A DNA stretch of 64,000 nt from Shewanella loihica PV-4 (lineage in GTDB: Bacteria > Pseudomonadota > Gammaproteobacteria > Enterobacterales > Shewanellaceae): NCBI RefSeq assembly GCF_000016065.1, contig NC_009092.1, forward strand, positions 3,410,001 to 3,474,000, read 5' to 3'. Under the pieces are notes generated by a model. The model did not search any database. It saw only the letters and a list, made by a program, of their open reading frames with translations, and was not told the origin of the DNA. Numbering within the stretch: the stretch's first letter is position 1; every line of letters starts with the position of its first letter. Both the position numbers and the translations under genes were made by a program. Below, piece by piece: positions 26,987 to 37,268 of this stretch.

Positions 26987-28021
26987 ATGCACATCTGTTT
27001 TTTGATGTACCCGTGGGAGCGTATCGATCCTGAAACCGATACCACCCTGAGATTAGTTCATGAGTGCGCGCAGCGTGGTCATACCGTTGCCATCACCACG
27101 ACCAGTGGCCTGACCATTCGTGACAGTAGCGTCTACGGGTTTTGTCAAATCATCAAGAAAGGGATGAAGATATCGGACAACATTCCCCGCTTTTACCGCT
27201 CCGCCGAATTTCATAAGGCGCGCCTGCCCATGGCCGGCTTCGACTGCATCTTTATGCGCGCCAATCCGCCGCTGGATAACCTGGCGCTTAACTTCCTGGA
27301 TTCGGTAAAGGGCGACACCCTGATCATCAACGATCTCGAAGGGTTAAGAGTCGCTAACAACAAACTCTACACCGCCAGCATGAGCGGTGCGGCGAGCCAA
27401 TATATTCCTGCCACCCACGTGTCGAAGAACCGCGACTACCTGCAACGTGTGCTGGAAGAGAGCGAAAGCGATAAGATGATCCTCAAGCCACTCAACGGCT
27501 TCGGCGGTCATGGCGTTATCGTAATCGAAAAGAGCGCCCGCCAAAACTTCAGCTCGCTGCTGGACTTCTATATCGGCACCGACGAGCAGAGCAACTATGT
27601 GATCCTGCAAGATTACATCGAAGGCGCCGAGGAAGGCGACAAGCGCATCCTGATGCTCAACGGCGAGCCTATTGGCGCCATGCGCCGCGTACCCGCCTCT
27701 GGCGAGTTCAGATCTAACGTCCATGCCGGCGGCAGCGTGGTCAGACACACAATTACACGTGAAGAGCGCGAGCTGTGCGCCGCCATCGGCCCTAAGCTGG
27801 TGCGCGACGGCCTCTACTTCACAGGCCTGGATGTGATCGGCAACAAGCTGGTCGAGGTTAACGTCCTCAGCCCAGGCGGCATCACGCGTATCAACAAGCT
27901 TAACCGCGTCCGCCTGCAGAAGCAGGTGATCGATTTCGCCGAAAACATCATCAACTCCAAAGAGCTATTGGTGCAACGTAAGAGTGCATATCGTCAAGCG
28001 GTAGAAAATGCAAATCTATAG
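26987..28021 (+). CDS. ATP-grasp ligase, glutathione-synthetase-like
   Basis: 344 residues. ATP-grasp signature K167-PLNGFGGHGV, then VILQDYIEG and the metal-binding DVIGNKLVEVNVLSPGG (N292), all close to GshB. These enzymes form an amide bond through an acyl-phosphate. The usual gshB neighbours (gshA, rsmE, yqgE) are absent, so glutathione synthesis is not assured; it may ligate another amino acid or peptide. Overlaps the next gene by 14 nt and follows maoP by 3 nt, so it is the middle gene of a three-gene operon. Confidence 0.88.
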   Translation: MHICFLMYPWERIDPETDTTLRLVHECAQRGHTVAITTTSGLTIRDSSVYGFCQIIKKGMKISDNIPRFYRSAEFHKARLPMAGFDCIFMRANPPLDNLALNFLDSVKGDTLIINDLEGLRVANNKLYTASMSGAASQYIPATHVSKNRDYLQRVLEESESDKMILKPLNGFGGHGVIVIEKSARQNFSSLLDFYIGTDEQSNYVILQDYIEGAEEGDKRILMLNGEPIGAMRRVPASGEFRSNVHAGGSVVRHTITREERELCAAIGPKLVRDGLYFTGLDVIGNKLVEVNVLSPGGITRINKLNRVRLQKQVIDFAENIINSKELLVQRKSAYRQAVENANL

Positions 28022-29999
28022 TCTCGACCAGATGCTCTCCCTGATTAAACGCGGGGAGACATTCTCAGGCCAACTGGCCTCCTCCGGCTGTGTGATAACC
28101 ATCCAAGAGTATCTGCCCGTAGTGTGCACCGCGATTCACGCGGGGCACAACCTGCGCCCTGAGCTGATCAAATTATGTCAGCTGAGCGCAGAGGAGCGTT
28201 ACTTCGAGGAAGATCCCTTCACCGACGAGGTGATCGCCTCCCAGCCTATTACCCTGGCCGGCAGCGACTCGCGCTTCGAGTACGATCTCAATCGCCCTAA
28301 GAGCTTGAGTACCTACTACAAGTCCGCCTGGATGAAGCAGGTGTGGCGCAAGCCGCTAAGTGCCAAGCAGCGCGCCATCAGCCATGCCAAACACCAGGAT
28401 TTCTATCGACTCTACGAGGCGCTGATCGCCAAGTTGGAGAGCATGTTCGGCATGGTGATCGTGTTCGACCTGCACTCCTACAACTACAAGCGTATCGAGA
28501 AGGCGACCCCCGTGTTTAACATAGGCACCTCGCAGATCGATATGGAGCGCTGGGGCAGCGTGGTCCACAAGTTCCAGCGTGAACTCAAGACCATCACCCT
28601 GCCCAACGTAGAGGTGGACGCCGAGCTGGACGTGGCCTTCGAGGGCCGCGGCTACCTGATCGCCCACACCAACGCCCGCTTCGACCGCACCTTAGTGCTG
28701 CCGACGGAGATCAAGAAGGTTTTTATGGATGAGTTGACCGGCGAGGTCTACCCCATAGTGCTGGACGATCTCAAGCTGGGACTTAAGAACGCCTTTAGCG
28801 CCACCAGCGCCTACTTCCAGCGCAAGCTCAATCGCCAGAGCAAGACCCGTAGCGCCGACATGCTCAGCAGCGCCATCGAGCCCGAGGTGCTGGAGATAGA
28901 CGCCGCCCTGTTCCGCCTGGCACAGAAGGTCGACACGCTGAAGTATGTCAACCCGACCAACCTGGCGGCCGAGCGTCGACGCTTCATGAAGGCGCCGAGT
29001 CGTTTCAAGCCAAATTTTGCCTATCGTCAGCTGCCTATCGATGCCAACGAGTTCAAGTATCGTCTCTATCGTCTGCCCATAGACAATATTGCCGATCCCG
29101 CGCTTAAGCAGCTCTACAAGGATATCGTTAACAAGCTGGGCGAACAGATAGATCTCCTGACCAGCGTCGGTCAGGAAGGCTTCGTCTACAACTCGCTGCG
29201 TTATCATGGCCGCCCGGATAAGAGTGCCATCGCCAACGCCAAGTTCCTGCTGTACGCCAAGGAGATCCCCGAAGAGAGAGGGGAAAGCCTGGATGCCCAT
29301 CAGGTGTGCGAGATGATGAAGCAGAGCGCCGAGCAGTGGCAGATGCGCTGTAAGATTGGCCTCAGCGGCGCCATCGTTGCCCGCGCCATGGTCTGCTCCA
29401 ATCCGGCGCAGCTGGCGATCAGCACCCATGCCCAGTTCCACGAGAGTGAGGTGCAGCGGCTGATCCAACATGAGCTTGGGGTACACATGGCCACCACGCT
29501 CAACGCCAAGCAGCAGTCGCTTAAGGTGTTGCGTCTGGGTCTACCCGGCTCGACCTATACCCAGGAAGGTTTGGCGATTCTGGCGGAGCTTAAGGCGGGC
29601 TTCATGGCCCACTCACGCCTCAACACCCTGGCGGCGCGCGTGCTGGCGGTAGACTCAATGCTCAAGGAGCAGGACTTCTATCTCACCTACAGCTATCTCA
29701 TCGATGAGCTGGAGATGGACAAGGATGATGCCTTCATGACCACGGCCCGCGTCTATCGCGGCGGCGGCTTCACTAAGGATCACCTCTACCTGAGCGGCTT
29801 CCTGGATATGTTACACCTGTCTAAGACCCGCAGCCTGGACAACCTACTCGTGGGTAAGACCAGCGTGCAATACCTGGATCTACTCGACGAGCTGGTGCAG
29901 CGCGACTGGCTGGTGCCGCCTAAGTACAACGTCATCCCGACCAGTAACTTAGAAGAGAGCCCTAGCCTCAACTACCTGATCGAGAGCCTGCGCAGCTAA
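28008..29999 (+). CDS. N-formylglutamate amidohydrolase-like / DUF1704 (QEGLA) zinc peptidase fusion
   Basis: 663 residues, two domains. Residues 1 to about 260 resemble N-formylglutamate amidohydrolase (AIHAGHNLRPEL, SRFEYDLNR, MVIVFDLHSYNYKR). The C-terminal part, about 300-663, is DUF1704, annotated in TIGR02421 as flavohaemoglobin expression-modulating QEGLA protein. It has a gluzincin-like H488-E-L-G-V-H493 and E520 in TQEGLAIL, which fit a zinc site. Human MATCAP, a DUF1704 protein, removes C-terminal Tyr from tubulin. Both halves thus look like hydrolases of amide bonds. The substrate is unknown. Last gene of the maoP operon. Confidence 0.85.
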   Translation: MQIYSLDQMLSLIKRGETFSGQLASSGCVITIQEYLPVVCTAIHAGHNLRPELIKLCQLSAEERYFEEDPFTDEVIASQPITLAGSDSRFEYDLNRPKSLSTYYKSAWMKQVWRKPLSAKQRAISHAKHQDFYRLYEALIAKLESMFGMVIVFDLHSYNYKRIEKATPVFNIGTSQIDMERWGSVVHKFQRELKTITLPNVEVDAELDVAFEGRGYLIAHTNARFDRTLVLPTEIKKVFMDELTGEVYPIVLDDLKLGLKNAFSATSAYFQRKLNRQSKTRSADMLSSAIEPEVLEIDAALFRLAQKVDTLKYVNPTNLAAERRRFMKAPSRFKPNFAYRQLPIDANEFKYRLYRLPIDNIADPALKQLYKDIVNKLGEQIDLLTSVGQEGFVYNSLRYHGRPDKSAIANAKFLLYAKEIPEERGESLDAHQVCEMMKQSAEQWQMRCKIGLSGAIVARAMVCSNPAQLAISTHAQFHESEVQRLIQHELGVHMATTLNAKQQSLKVLRLGLPGSTYTQEGLAILAELKAGFMAHSRLNTLAARVLAVDSMLKEQDFYLTYSYLIDELEMDKDDAFMTTARVYRGGGFTKDHLYLSGFLDMLHLSKTRSLDNLLVGKTSVQYLDLLDELVQRDWLVPPKYNVIPTSNLEESPSLNYLIESLRS

Positions 30000-30020
30000 G
30001 CGAACCCTTTCTCGGTCGCT

Positions 30021-30057
30021 CGTCATGGCGGCAAGGTTAATGCCTGCCGTCATGACG
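30021..30057 (+). terminator. Hairpin after the maoP operon
   Basis: 13-bp arms CGTCATGGCGGCA and TGCCGTCATGACG, one mismatch, 11-nt loop, 21 nt after the stop. The U tract is poor (CTTACTTATTC), so termination may be partial or Rho-assisted. Confidence 0.55.
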
Positions 30058-30233
30058 CTTACTTATTCTCTTCTCTCTTTTATAGATACTCACTTCTCAC
30101 GCCACCCGTTGTTTTCACGCCCTGACAAACGCTGCGTACAGGCGCTGCGAGAACCAGCTAAAATAAGCAGAGTGTGAAGTAGCAAACTTTGCAAGCTCTC
30201 GGATTTGCCTTAGGCTAGGGCTTTCTCCCAAAG

Positions 30234-30908
30234 ATGCACAATTCCATGCTAAAACACCTATTTCCCGGTAGCGCCAAGGGCGCCCTGCTCCTCTATGGCC
30301 TGCTGCTTACCCTGGTGCTTATCTCGGTTCACCTTATCGATCGCCAGCTGGCGGATCTGATGCACGCCCAGCAGCTGTCTCACCCCGCACTAAAGCTTCT
30401 GAGTAAGACCCCTCTGTTACTGGAGTTTCTGGCAGGGCTGACTATCTTTGCCTGCATCAGCGCGCGCTTTCGCGCCAGGTTCCAGGCCCTCGCCATTGAG
30501 CTGGTGCTCACCCTGGCGCTGGCCTTCTCGATTCGCTGGATCGCTAAGTTGCTCTTTGGCCGCACCTGGCCTGAGAGCTGGATAAGTTTAGGCAATGGCC
30601 ATAATCCCTCCTGGGTAGCCGATCGTATCGAGGCGTTTCATCCCTTTGCCCAAGGGTTCGCCTATGACTCCTTCCCCTCGGGACATGCGCTGCTAACCTT
30701 CGCCCTCGCCTTCACCTTCTGGCGCCACACGCCTAAGCTGATGCCCCTCTGGCTTGGCTGCATGTTTGCCGTCATCACCGGGCAGTTGAGCCTCAACTAT
30801 CACTATCTCGGGGATCTGCTGGCCGGAGCAAGCTTTGGTCTGCTGGCCAGCCAATTGGCGCTGACGCTATACCGCGCCCTCAAGGGACGAATGGCAAGCT
30901 TGACCTAG
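30234..30908 (+). CDS. PAP2 family lipid phosphatase
   Basis: 224 residues, about six membrane helices. The three phosphatase motifs are present: KLLFGRTWP, YDSFPSGHALL and LNYHYLGDLLAG. It probably dephosphorylates undecaprenyl pyrophosphate or a phosphatidate-type lipid on the outer face of the inner membrane. A start four codons in (MLKHLF) is also possible. Stands alone. Confidence 0.88.
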   Translation: MHNSMLKHLFPGSAKGALLLYGLLLTLVLISVHLIDRQLADLMHAQQLSHPALKLLSKTPLLLEFLAGLTIFACISARFRARFQALAIELVLTLALAFSIRWIAKLLFGRTWPESWISLGNGHNPSWVADRIEAFHPFAQGFAYDSFPSGHALLTFALAFTFWRHTPKLMPLWLGCMFAVITGQLSLNYHYLGDLLAGASFGLLASQLALTLYRALKGRMASLT

Positions 30909-31051
30909 GACAGGTGCGCCGCAACCTATGTAAAAAAAACGTTAAACCATCCTGTATTTATTGGTAAAAAAGGCGTAATTTTAAGGATGTCGCCGCATTT
31001 TATTCTACTATTGTCTAAGGCCTCAGCCTTAATTCGAGACGGAAAAAAACT

Positions 31052-32491
31052 ATGAGAGAAGTTAATTTTCGCACCATAGACAAACTCTTCATCAAGATGT
31101 CTATTAACGATAAATTTTGGGTCATTGGGGCGCTGTTTTTCATCGCCATCACCTGCATCGGCGTCAGCCGCTATCAAGGCAGCATAGATGCCATAGAACA
31201 AGCCTCGATGACGGCGCTGGAAAGTGAGCTATCGGGCATGGTACGCGCCCTGGAAACCAGCGGCCAGACCGATAAGTTTACCAGCCTAAATATTCAACCC
31301 AGCGGCCAGGCAAGCTCAAGCCGCAGCCAAGACAGCGTCACCGCCGTGGTGCGCAGCGCCGCGGGGCAAAACCTGTCACTGACGCAGAATGTCGCCAGCC
31401 GCGAGCGCGACGCCAAACAATCGGCCCTCTACAGCCTGCTGCTCACCTATCTCTGGTTACTGCCGTTCGCCGTCCTGCTCTACTGGAACGCCACCTTCAT
31501 CGGCGGCGCCCTCTGGGTGCTATGGACCACCACCAAGAATATCGCCAAGGGTGACCTCACCTCGCGCCTGGGCTTTCATCCGGGGCGTGACGAGTTTGGC
31601 ACCATAGGCTGCGCACTGGACAACGCCATGGACACACTCACCGAGCTTGTGGTCACGGTGAAAGATAATGCCGAGACGCTGCATCACACCGCCAGCTCCT
31701 TTGCCTCGGAGAATCAGGAAAGCGAGCGTCAGATAGAGCAGCAATACCAATCTCTCGACTCGGTTGCCACCGCCATGGAGGAGATGACGGCCTCCGCCGG
31801 TGAGGTATCCAACATCTCCAACAGCTCGGTAGAGAAAGTGGAGCAAAACTCACAGTCTATCCGTCAGAGCTATGAGCGGGTGCAGAAGGCGATCAAGGAT
31901 ATCGAGCAGCTGTCGGGCTTTATCGAGCAGACCTCAGATTCGGTCAGCACCCTCAAGGTCAACGCCACCAAGATCAACGAAGTGATCACCACAATCAACG
32001 CCATCTCTGAGCAGACCAACCTGCTGGCCCTTAACGCCGCCATCGAGGCCGCCCGCGCCGGCGAGATGGGCCGCGGCTTCGCCGTGGTTGCCGACGAGGT
32101 GAGAACCCTGGCCAGCCGCACTCAGTCGGCCACGGTGGAAATTCAGGCGATGATCGAGAACCTGCAGCAGGAAACCAACAACATAGACAACATCACCCAG
32201 CGCACGGTGAAGCAGGCCGAATCCAGCCAGTCGCTGATCACCGAGATAGGCACAGACGTCAGCGCCATCAACGAGTCGTCGCAATCGGTTATCGACATGA
32301 GCTTCCAGATCGCCGCCTCCTCGGAGGAGCAGAGCGCCGTGGCCAACGATATCGCCTCCGAGTTGAGTGAGATACGCCAGCAGGCCAATGTGATCAAGGA
32401 GCTGGCCAACCAATCTTCAATCGGCGTCAGTCAGCTGTCACAAGCCTCTGAGAGTCTGGGCAAGATCCTCGCCCGCTACCAGACAGCCTAA
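31052..32491 (+). CDS. Methyl-accepting chemotaxis protein
   Basis: 479 residues. Helix 1 about 23-40; a short periplasmic part of about 90 residues, Ser- and Gln-rich with no known sensor fold; helix 2 about 128-158; a HAMP-like stretch ([20 protein letters not shown]), then a coiled-coil signalling domain with the hairpin tip [34 protein letters not shown]. No C-terminal CheR-docking pentapeptide. The signal sensed is unknown. GAGACGG lies about 10 nt before the ATG. Confidence 0.92.
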   Translation: MREVNFRTIDKLFIKMSINDKFWVIGALFFIAITCIGVSRYQGSIDAIEQASMTALESELSGMVRALETSGQTDKFTSLNIQPSGQASSSRSQDSVTAVVRSAAGQNLSLTQNVASRERDAKQSALYSLLLTYLWLLPFAVLLYWNATFIGGALWVLWTTTKNIAKGDLTSRLGFHPGRDEFGTIGCALDNAMDTLTELVVTVKDNAETLHHTASSFASENQESERQIEQQYQSLDSVATAMEEMTASAGEVSNISNSSVEKVEQNSQSIRQSYERVQKAIKDIEQLSGFIEQTSDSVSTLKVNATKINEVITTINAISEQTNLLALNAAIEAARAGEMGRGFAVVADEVRTLASRTQSATVEIQAMIENLQQETNNIDNITQRTVKQAESSQSLITEIGTDVSAINESSQSVIDMSFQIAASSEEQSAVANDIASELSEIRQQANVIKELANQSSIGVSQLSQASESLGKILARYQTA

Positions 32492-32498
32492 GACCGCA

Positions 32499-33431
32499 TC
32501 ATCCCCAAATCACCAAGATGGCCGCCACTGCGATAAGCAGCAAGGCGGTCATCTCCTTCGGCTTCACCTTCTGCTTCAGATAACTCCCCGCCACGATTAG
32601 GGTAAAAAACACCTCTACCTGACCTAAGGTCTTCACATAGGGCACCGCCTGCAAGGCCATGGCGCTGAACCAACCGATGGAGCCCAGGCAGCTGGTCACG
32701 CTGATAGCCAGGGTCAACTTAGGCCGACGCCACAGGGCCGCCAGGGTCTGACGGTCCCGCAAGTAGAGAAACAGCAGCAAGATGACAGTTTGCACGCTTA
32801 TCACCCAGAACAGCACCCAGGCGGCGCTGTGGGGAAAAGGCAGAGTCAGCACCAGACTTGCCTCTCTGACCCAGAGCGAGGTGAGCGCGAAGGCGCTGCC
32901 GCAGGCGAGTCCCAGCAGCAACACCTGAGGCGAGAGCCTGGCAACCCCAGCGCCCTTGCTCATCAGGAGCACGGCCACCGCGCCAATCACCACGCCGAGC
33001 CAGCCCAGCGGGCTCAGTTGGGTGCCGAAAAACAGGGCACCAAACACGGCAGCGACGATCGCCTCGCTCTTGGCAAGGCCAGCGCCTATGGCGAAGTCTC
33101 TGAGCTGAAACAGTTTCACCATCAAACCCGTGGCCACAATCTGCATCAAGGCAGCGCCGAGCACGAAACCCCAGAAAGGGGCGGGAAACAGCTGCAGGCT
33201 CTCTTGCCCCACTTGTTGCCCTGCTTGTTGACCCACTTGTTGCCCCGCTTGTTGCAGGTCGGGCGGCAGGAAGAGGTAAAGCGCGGCAAGATAACAGGCG
33301 GCGATGGGTCCGGCCCAGAGAAAACGCGCCAGCGTTACCCCGGCCACCTTGACATCGCGGCTCAGCTGACTCTGCAGGGCATTACGCCAGGACTGCATGA
33401 AGGCGGCGAGAAAGGTAAAGACTATCCACAT
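32499..33431 (-). CDS. EamA/DMT family transporter
   Basis: 310 residues, about ten helices in two EamA repeats (LAKSEAIVAAVFGALFFG; GQVEVFFTLIVAGSYLKQK). Probable metabolite exporter, substrate unknown. Between helices 2 and 3 lies an extra Gln-Gln-Ala/Val-Gly run encoded by a tandem repeat (33210-33257). Convergent with the chemoreceptor gene, whose stop is 7 nt away. Confidence 0.88.
   Translation of the reverse strand: MWIVFTFLAAFMQSWRNALQSQLSRDVKVAGVTLARFLWAGPIAACYLAALYLFLPPDLQQAGQQVGQQAGQQVGQESLQLFPAPFWGFVLGAALMQIVATGLMVKLFQLRDFAIGAGLAKSEAIVAAVFGALFFGTQLSPLGWLGVVIGAVAVLLMSKGAGVARLSPQVLLLGLACGSAFALTSLWVREASLVLTLPFPHSAAWVLFWVISVQTVILLLFLYLRDRQTLAALWRRPKLTLAISVTSCLGSIGWFSAMALQAVPYVKTLGQVEVFFTLIVAGSYLKQKVKPKEMTALLLIAVAAILVIWG
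33210..33257 (-). repeat. 24-bp tandem repeat in the EamA transporter gene
   Basis: Two 24-bp units (33210-33233 and 33234-33257) differ at a few bases, and each is made of two related 12-mers built on CTTGTTG. They encode the repeated QQAGQQVG loop. In frame, so copy-number change would alter loop length only. Confidence 0.7.
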
Positions 33432-33580
33432 AAGCGACTCTCACAAAAAGGGACTACTAGCCTAACGCCTAACCAGCTGCCGGGCGAGTGAAAATGCCTC
33501 ATGGAAAGTGAGCCGTGTGATTAAGCTATAGGACGATGGCAGGCTAAAGCGCTGGTGCCAGAGACAATTCAACGGACATC

Positions 33581-33605
33581 AAAAAGCCCCGCACAGGCGG
33601 GGCTT
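33581..33605 (-). terminator. Terminator after kdsA
   Basis: AAGCCCCGC and GCGGGGCTT pair (9 bp, 4-nt loop), and on the minus strand run into TTTTTG, 48 nt after the kdsA stop. Confidence 0.88.
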
Positions 33606-33652
33606 CAGCATTATGTCGACCTCGATTTACAGCAGTCTGAGTGAAGGCTCGC

Positions 33653-34543
<891 letters not shown>

Positions 34544-34563
34544 TCAAATTCTTTATTGGCCTA

Positions 34564-35841
34564 TCACTGAGCCACGACCTGCAGTATCTGACCACACACC
34601 CACGCCATATAGGTGCCTACAGCATAGCCTAATACGGCCAGGAGTACACCGACAGGTGCCAGGGCCGGATGGAAGGCCGCGGCCACCACGGGCGCCGAGG
34701 CCGCACCGCCGACGTTGGCCTGACTGCCCACCGCCATGTAAAACAGTGGCGCGCGGATAAGCTTGGCCACCAGCAACATGAAACCGGCGTGGACTATCAT
34801 CCAGATGATGCCGATGGCGAAATACCAGAGGTTGGCCGGGTCAAACAGTTTGAACACATCCATATGCAGGCCGATAGTCGCCACCAGGATATAGAGGAAC
34901 GCCGAGGCGACCTTAGAGGCGCCCGCCGCCTCAAGATGGCGCACAGGGGTAAAGGACATGGCCAGACCTATGGTGGTTACCGTCACGATCAGCCAGAAGA
35001 ACTTAGAGGTCAGGCTGTAATCGCGAGTCCAGGGATAGTTGGCCTCGAAGAAGGGCCCGAGGAAATCGGCGATCACATGGGCCAGGCCCGTGATACCAAA
35101 GCCCACGGCGACTATCATCATTAGATCTCGCAAGCTGGCGATACGGGCGTTTTCGGCGTGATACTTCTCCACCTTCTGCTTGAGGGTCTCGATGGCGCGG
35201 GTATCGGCGCCCGTCTTGGCATCGATCTCCTTGGCCTTAGAGGCCATAAACAGCAGCACGGCCATCCAGATGTTGGCCACGATCACATCGACCGTCACCA
35301 TGATAGAGAAGATGTTGCCACCGGCCTCGTAGATCTCCTTCATCGCCGCCTGGTTGGCGCCGCCGCCGATCCAGCTGCCGGCCAGGGTAGTCATGCCGCG
35401 CCAGACCGCATCTGGCCCGCTCACCCCGAGGATCTCAGGGTTGAGGGTCGACACGATAAGTAAGGCAATTGGCCCCCCTATCACTATGCCGACGGTACCG
35501 GTTAAAAACATCACAATCGCCTTGGGGCCAAGGCTTAGGATCGCCTTGAGGTCGACACTTAAGATCAGCAGCACCAGACAGGCGGGTAACAGGTAACGGG
35601 AGGCGACAAAATAGAGGTTTGAGGTATCGCCATCCAGGATATTAAAGGAGTTTAGCAGCGAAGGCAGAAAGTAGCACAGCAGCAGCGCAGGAATGAAACG
35701 ATAAAACTTCACCCAGAATGGGTGCTGGCTGCTATTGGTATAAAACACGAATCCTAAGATCACCGCCAACAGGCCCAGGCCCGTGGCATCATTGGTGACT
35801 AATGCCGTGGCGTCATTGCTGACTAACGCGGTACTGCTCAT
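34564..35841 (-). CDS. DUF819 (YjcL-like) membrane protein
   Basis: 425 residues, 10 or 11 helices of the DUF819 family, which has a two-repeat transporter-like layout (WIGGGANQAAM in the first half, SQANVGGAASAPVVAAAF in the second). The substrate is unknown. The first 20 residues repeat: ALVSNDATALVTNDAT, from a roughly 24-bp duplication near 35790-35835. It sits between sirB1 and kdsA, where E. coli has no gene. Confidence 0.88.
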   Translation of the reverse strand: MSSTALVSNDATALVTNDATGLGLLAVILGFVFYTNSSQHPFWVKFYRFIPALLLCYFLPSLLNSFNILDGDTSNLYFVASRYLLPACLVLLILSVDLKAILSLGPKAIVMFLTGTVGIVIGGPIALLIVSTLNPEILGVSGPDAVWRGMTTLAGSWIGGGANQAAMKEIYEAGGNIFSIMVTVDVIVANIWMAVLLFMASKAKEIDAKTGADTRAIETLKQKVEKYHAENARIASLRDLMMIVAVGFGITGLAHVIADFLGPFFEANYPWTRDYSLTSKFFWLIVTVTTIGLAMSFTPVRHLEAAGASKVASAFLYILVATIGLHMDVFKLFDPANLWYFAIGIIWMIVHAGFMLLVAKLIRAPLFYMAVGSQANVGGAASAPVVAAAFHPALAPVGVLLAVLGYAVGTYMAWVCGQILQVVAQ

Positions 35842-35967
35842 CTCATCTCCCTTTTATTTTGTATGGGTTATTTATTGTTGTAGTTATAGTAGTGGCCGCT
35901 AAAGCCGATTGGCAATCGCGGTAAATTTCGCCCCCGCGCCAGGCCATCCCGGCCTGGACGCTAAGGG

Positions 35968-36756
35968 TTAATGATAGACCTCAACCTCGTCGTTGAGCTC
36001 TTTTAACTGTAATTTGACCAGCTCGGTTACCGGGTCGTGGGGACTGTTATCGACAAAGTGTCGCAGGTCCGCCGCCGCGACGCTGATACAACCTAGCTGC
36101 TGGGCGATAAAGGCCCGCTCCCGGTTAAGATTCAGATCGTCTTGGTGCCACTGCAGCAATAAGTTACAGCACTCCATGGCGCTCTCAAATTTGCTCGCCA
36201 GGATGGCGCCGGCCTTGAGCTCATGCAGCATGCGTGACAGCAGGCGCTTGAGGCTCGCAGGCTTCAGATAACGCGGCTTAAAGGGCGCGCCATTACCTAA
36301 CTCGCCGCGCACCAACACGTGAAGTTGGTGACGAGTCAGGGATTGCCCGGTGAGCGGGTCGATATAGCGAACCTTATCGTCGATACGACAGCTCAGCACT
36401 GTGGTGCCCGGCAACAGCAACGGCTGCAATACCAGGTCCAGTTGCTTACCCAGCAGCATGAGCACGCTTGCCAGTGTGGTACTGTTACCCTGCCGCGTGG
36501 TGATGCAGCTGGCGAGATCCGCCGCCTCGATACTGAAATAGGACTCTCGCGCACAGAAGCCGAGATCCTGATAGAACCACTGCAACAGCGCCTCGAGACG
36601 GGCTTCTCTGTCGACCAGATAGTGGCTAAGTACAGAGCCCGCCAGCTCGTACCAGGCCCACTTAGCCGCTTCCTTATCGGAAAATCCCAGGTGCTCGGAA
36701 ATATCAAAGGCGCTCTCTGGAAGGGAGAGCGCCTCGTTTAAGATCAGGTTTGTCAT
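35968..36756 (-). CDS. sirB1: SirB1 family protein (transglutaminase-like, TPR)
   Basis: 262 residues. The N-terminal transglutaminase-like part lacks a catalytic Cys at the expected place (QGNSTTLASVLMLLGKQL), and a helical TPR-like C-terminus follows. Function unknown in E. coli (YchA). Its start overlaps the sirB2 stop (TAATG). In the conserved hemA-prfA-prmC-sirB2-sirB1-kdsA gene order it belongs next to prmC. Confidence 0.87.
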   Translation of the reverse strand: MTNLILNEALSLPESAFDISEHLGFSDKEAAKWAWYELAGSVLSHYLVDREARLEALLQWFYQDLGFCARESYFSIEAADLASCITTRQGNSTTLASVLMLLGKQLDLVLQPLLLPGTTVLSCRIDDKVRYIDPLTGQSLTRHQLHVLVRGELGNGAPFKPRYLKPASLKRLLSRMLHELKAGAILASKFESAMECCNLLLQWHQDDLNLNRERAFIAQQLGCISVAAADLRHFVDNSPHDPVTELVKLQLKELNDEVEVYH

Positions 36757-37142
36757 TAGCTCATTAATATTGCTTGTTTAAACATGGCAATTTTCGCAGC
36801 GTACATCACCCAGGCCAGCGCGCCTAGGGCGGCGAAGGTCTTGAAGAGTTTGTTACGGTTAGCCTTAAGCGAGATGGCCGCCAGGAAGATGTAAGCGATC
36901 ACTGCGCCTATCTTCTCGGTCAACCAGGCATCCTGAAACGGATACTGCTTGATGATGAAGCATAAGGTTAGGCCGGAGAGCAGCAGGAAGGTATCGATCA
37001 CATGGGGCGCAATCTTAACAAATTTCTTGTCCATGATGGCTGATTGTTTAAGATGCAGCACAAATCGTACGATAAAAAACAGCACACTCACGGCAATCAA
37101 AGTGAGGTGTATATGCTTAATAGCTGGGTATAAACTGTCCAT
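36756..37142 (-). CDS. sirB2: SirB2 family membrane protein
   Basis: 128 residues, four membrane helices. HIHLTLIAVSVLFFIVRF and the final AKIAMFKQAI are typical of SirB2/YchQ. Role unknown. Start taken at ATG 37142 (MDSLYPAIKHIHL) with GAAGA nearby; eight more in-frame codons upstream are unlikely. Confidence 0.88.
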   Translation of the reverse strand: MDSLYPAIKHIHLTLIAVSVLFFIVRFVLHLKQSAIMDKKFVKIAPHVIDTFLLLSGLTLCFIIKQYPFQDAWLTEKIGAVIAYIFLAAISLKANRNKLFKTFAALGALAWVMYAAKIAMFKQAILMS

Positions 37143-37268
37143 TATATCTTCTTTCGTGGCTCGCAAAGGCGCTAGTGTACCCGATCAAAGGCCGGGGCAC
37201 CAATATCGGCACAACCGATTTCAACATATCCACTTAAATTGAGTTAACACCTTGGATGATCACGCCTC

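Noticed and set aside
26987..28021. Straight call as gshB
   Set aside because: Motifs fit the ATP-grasp family, but the operon partners are not those of gshB, so I kept a cautious name.
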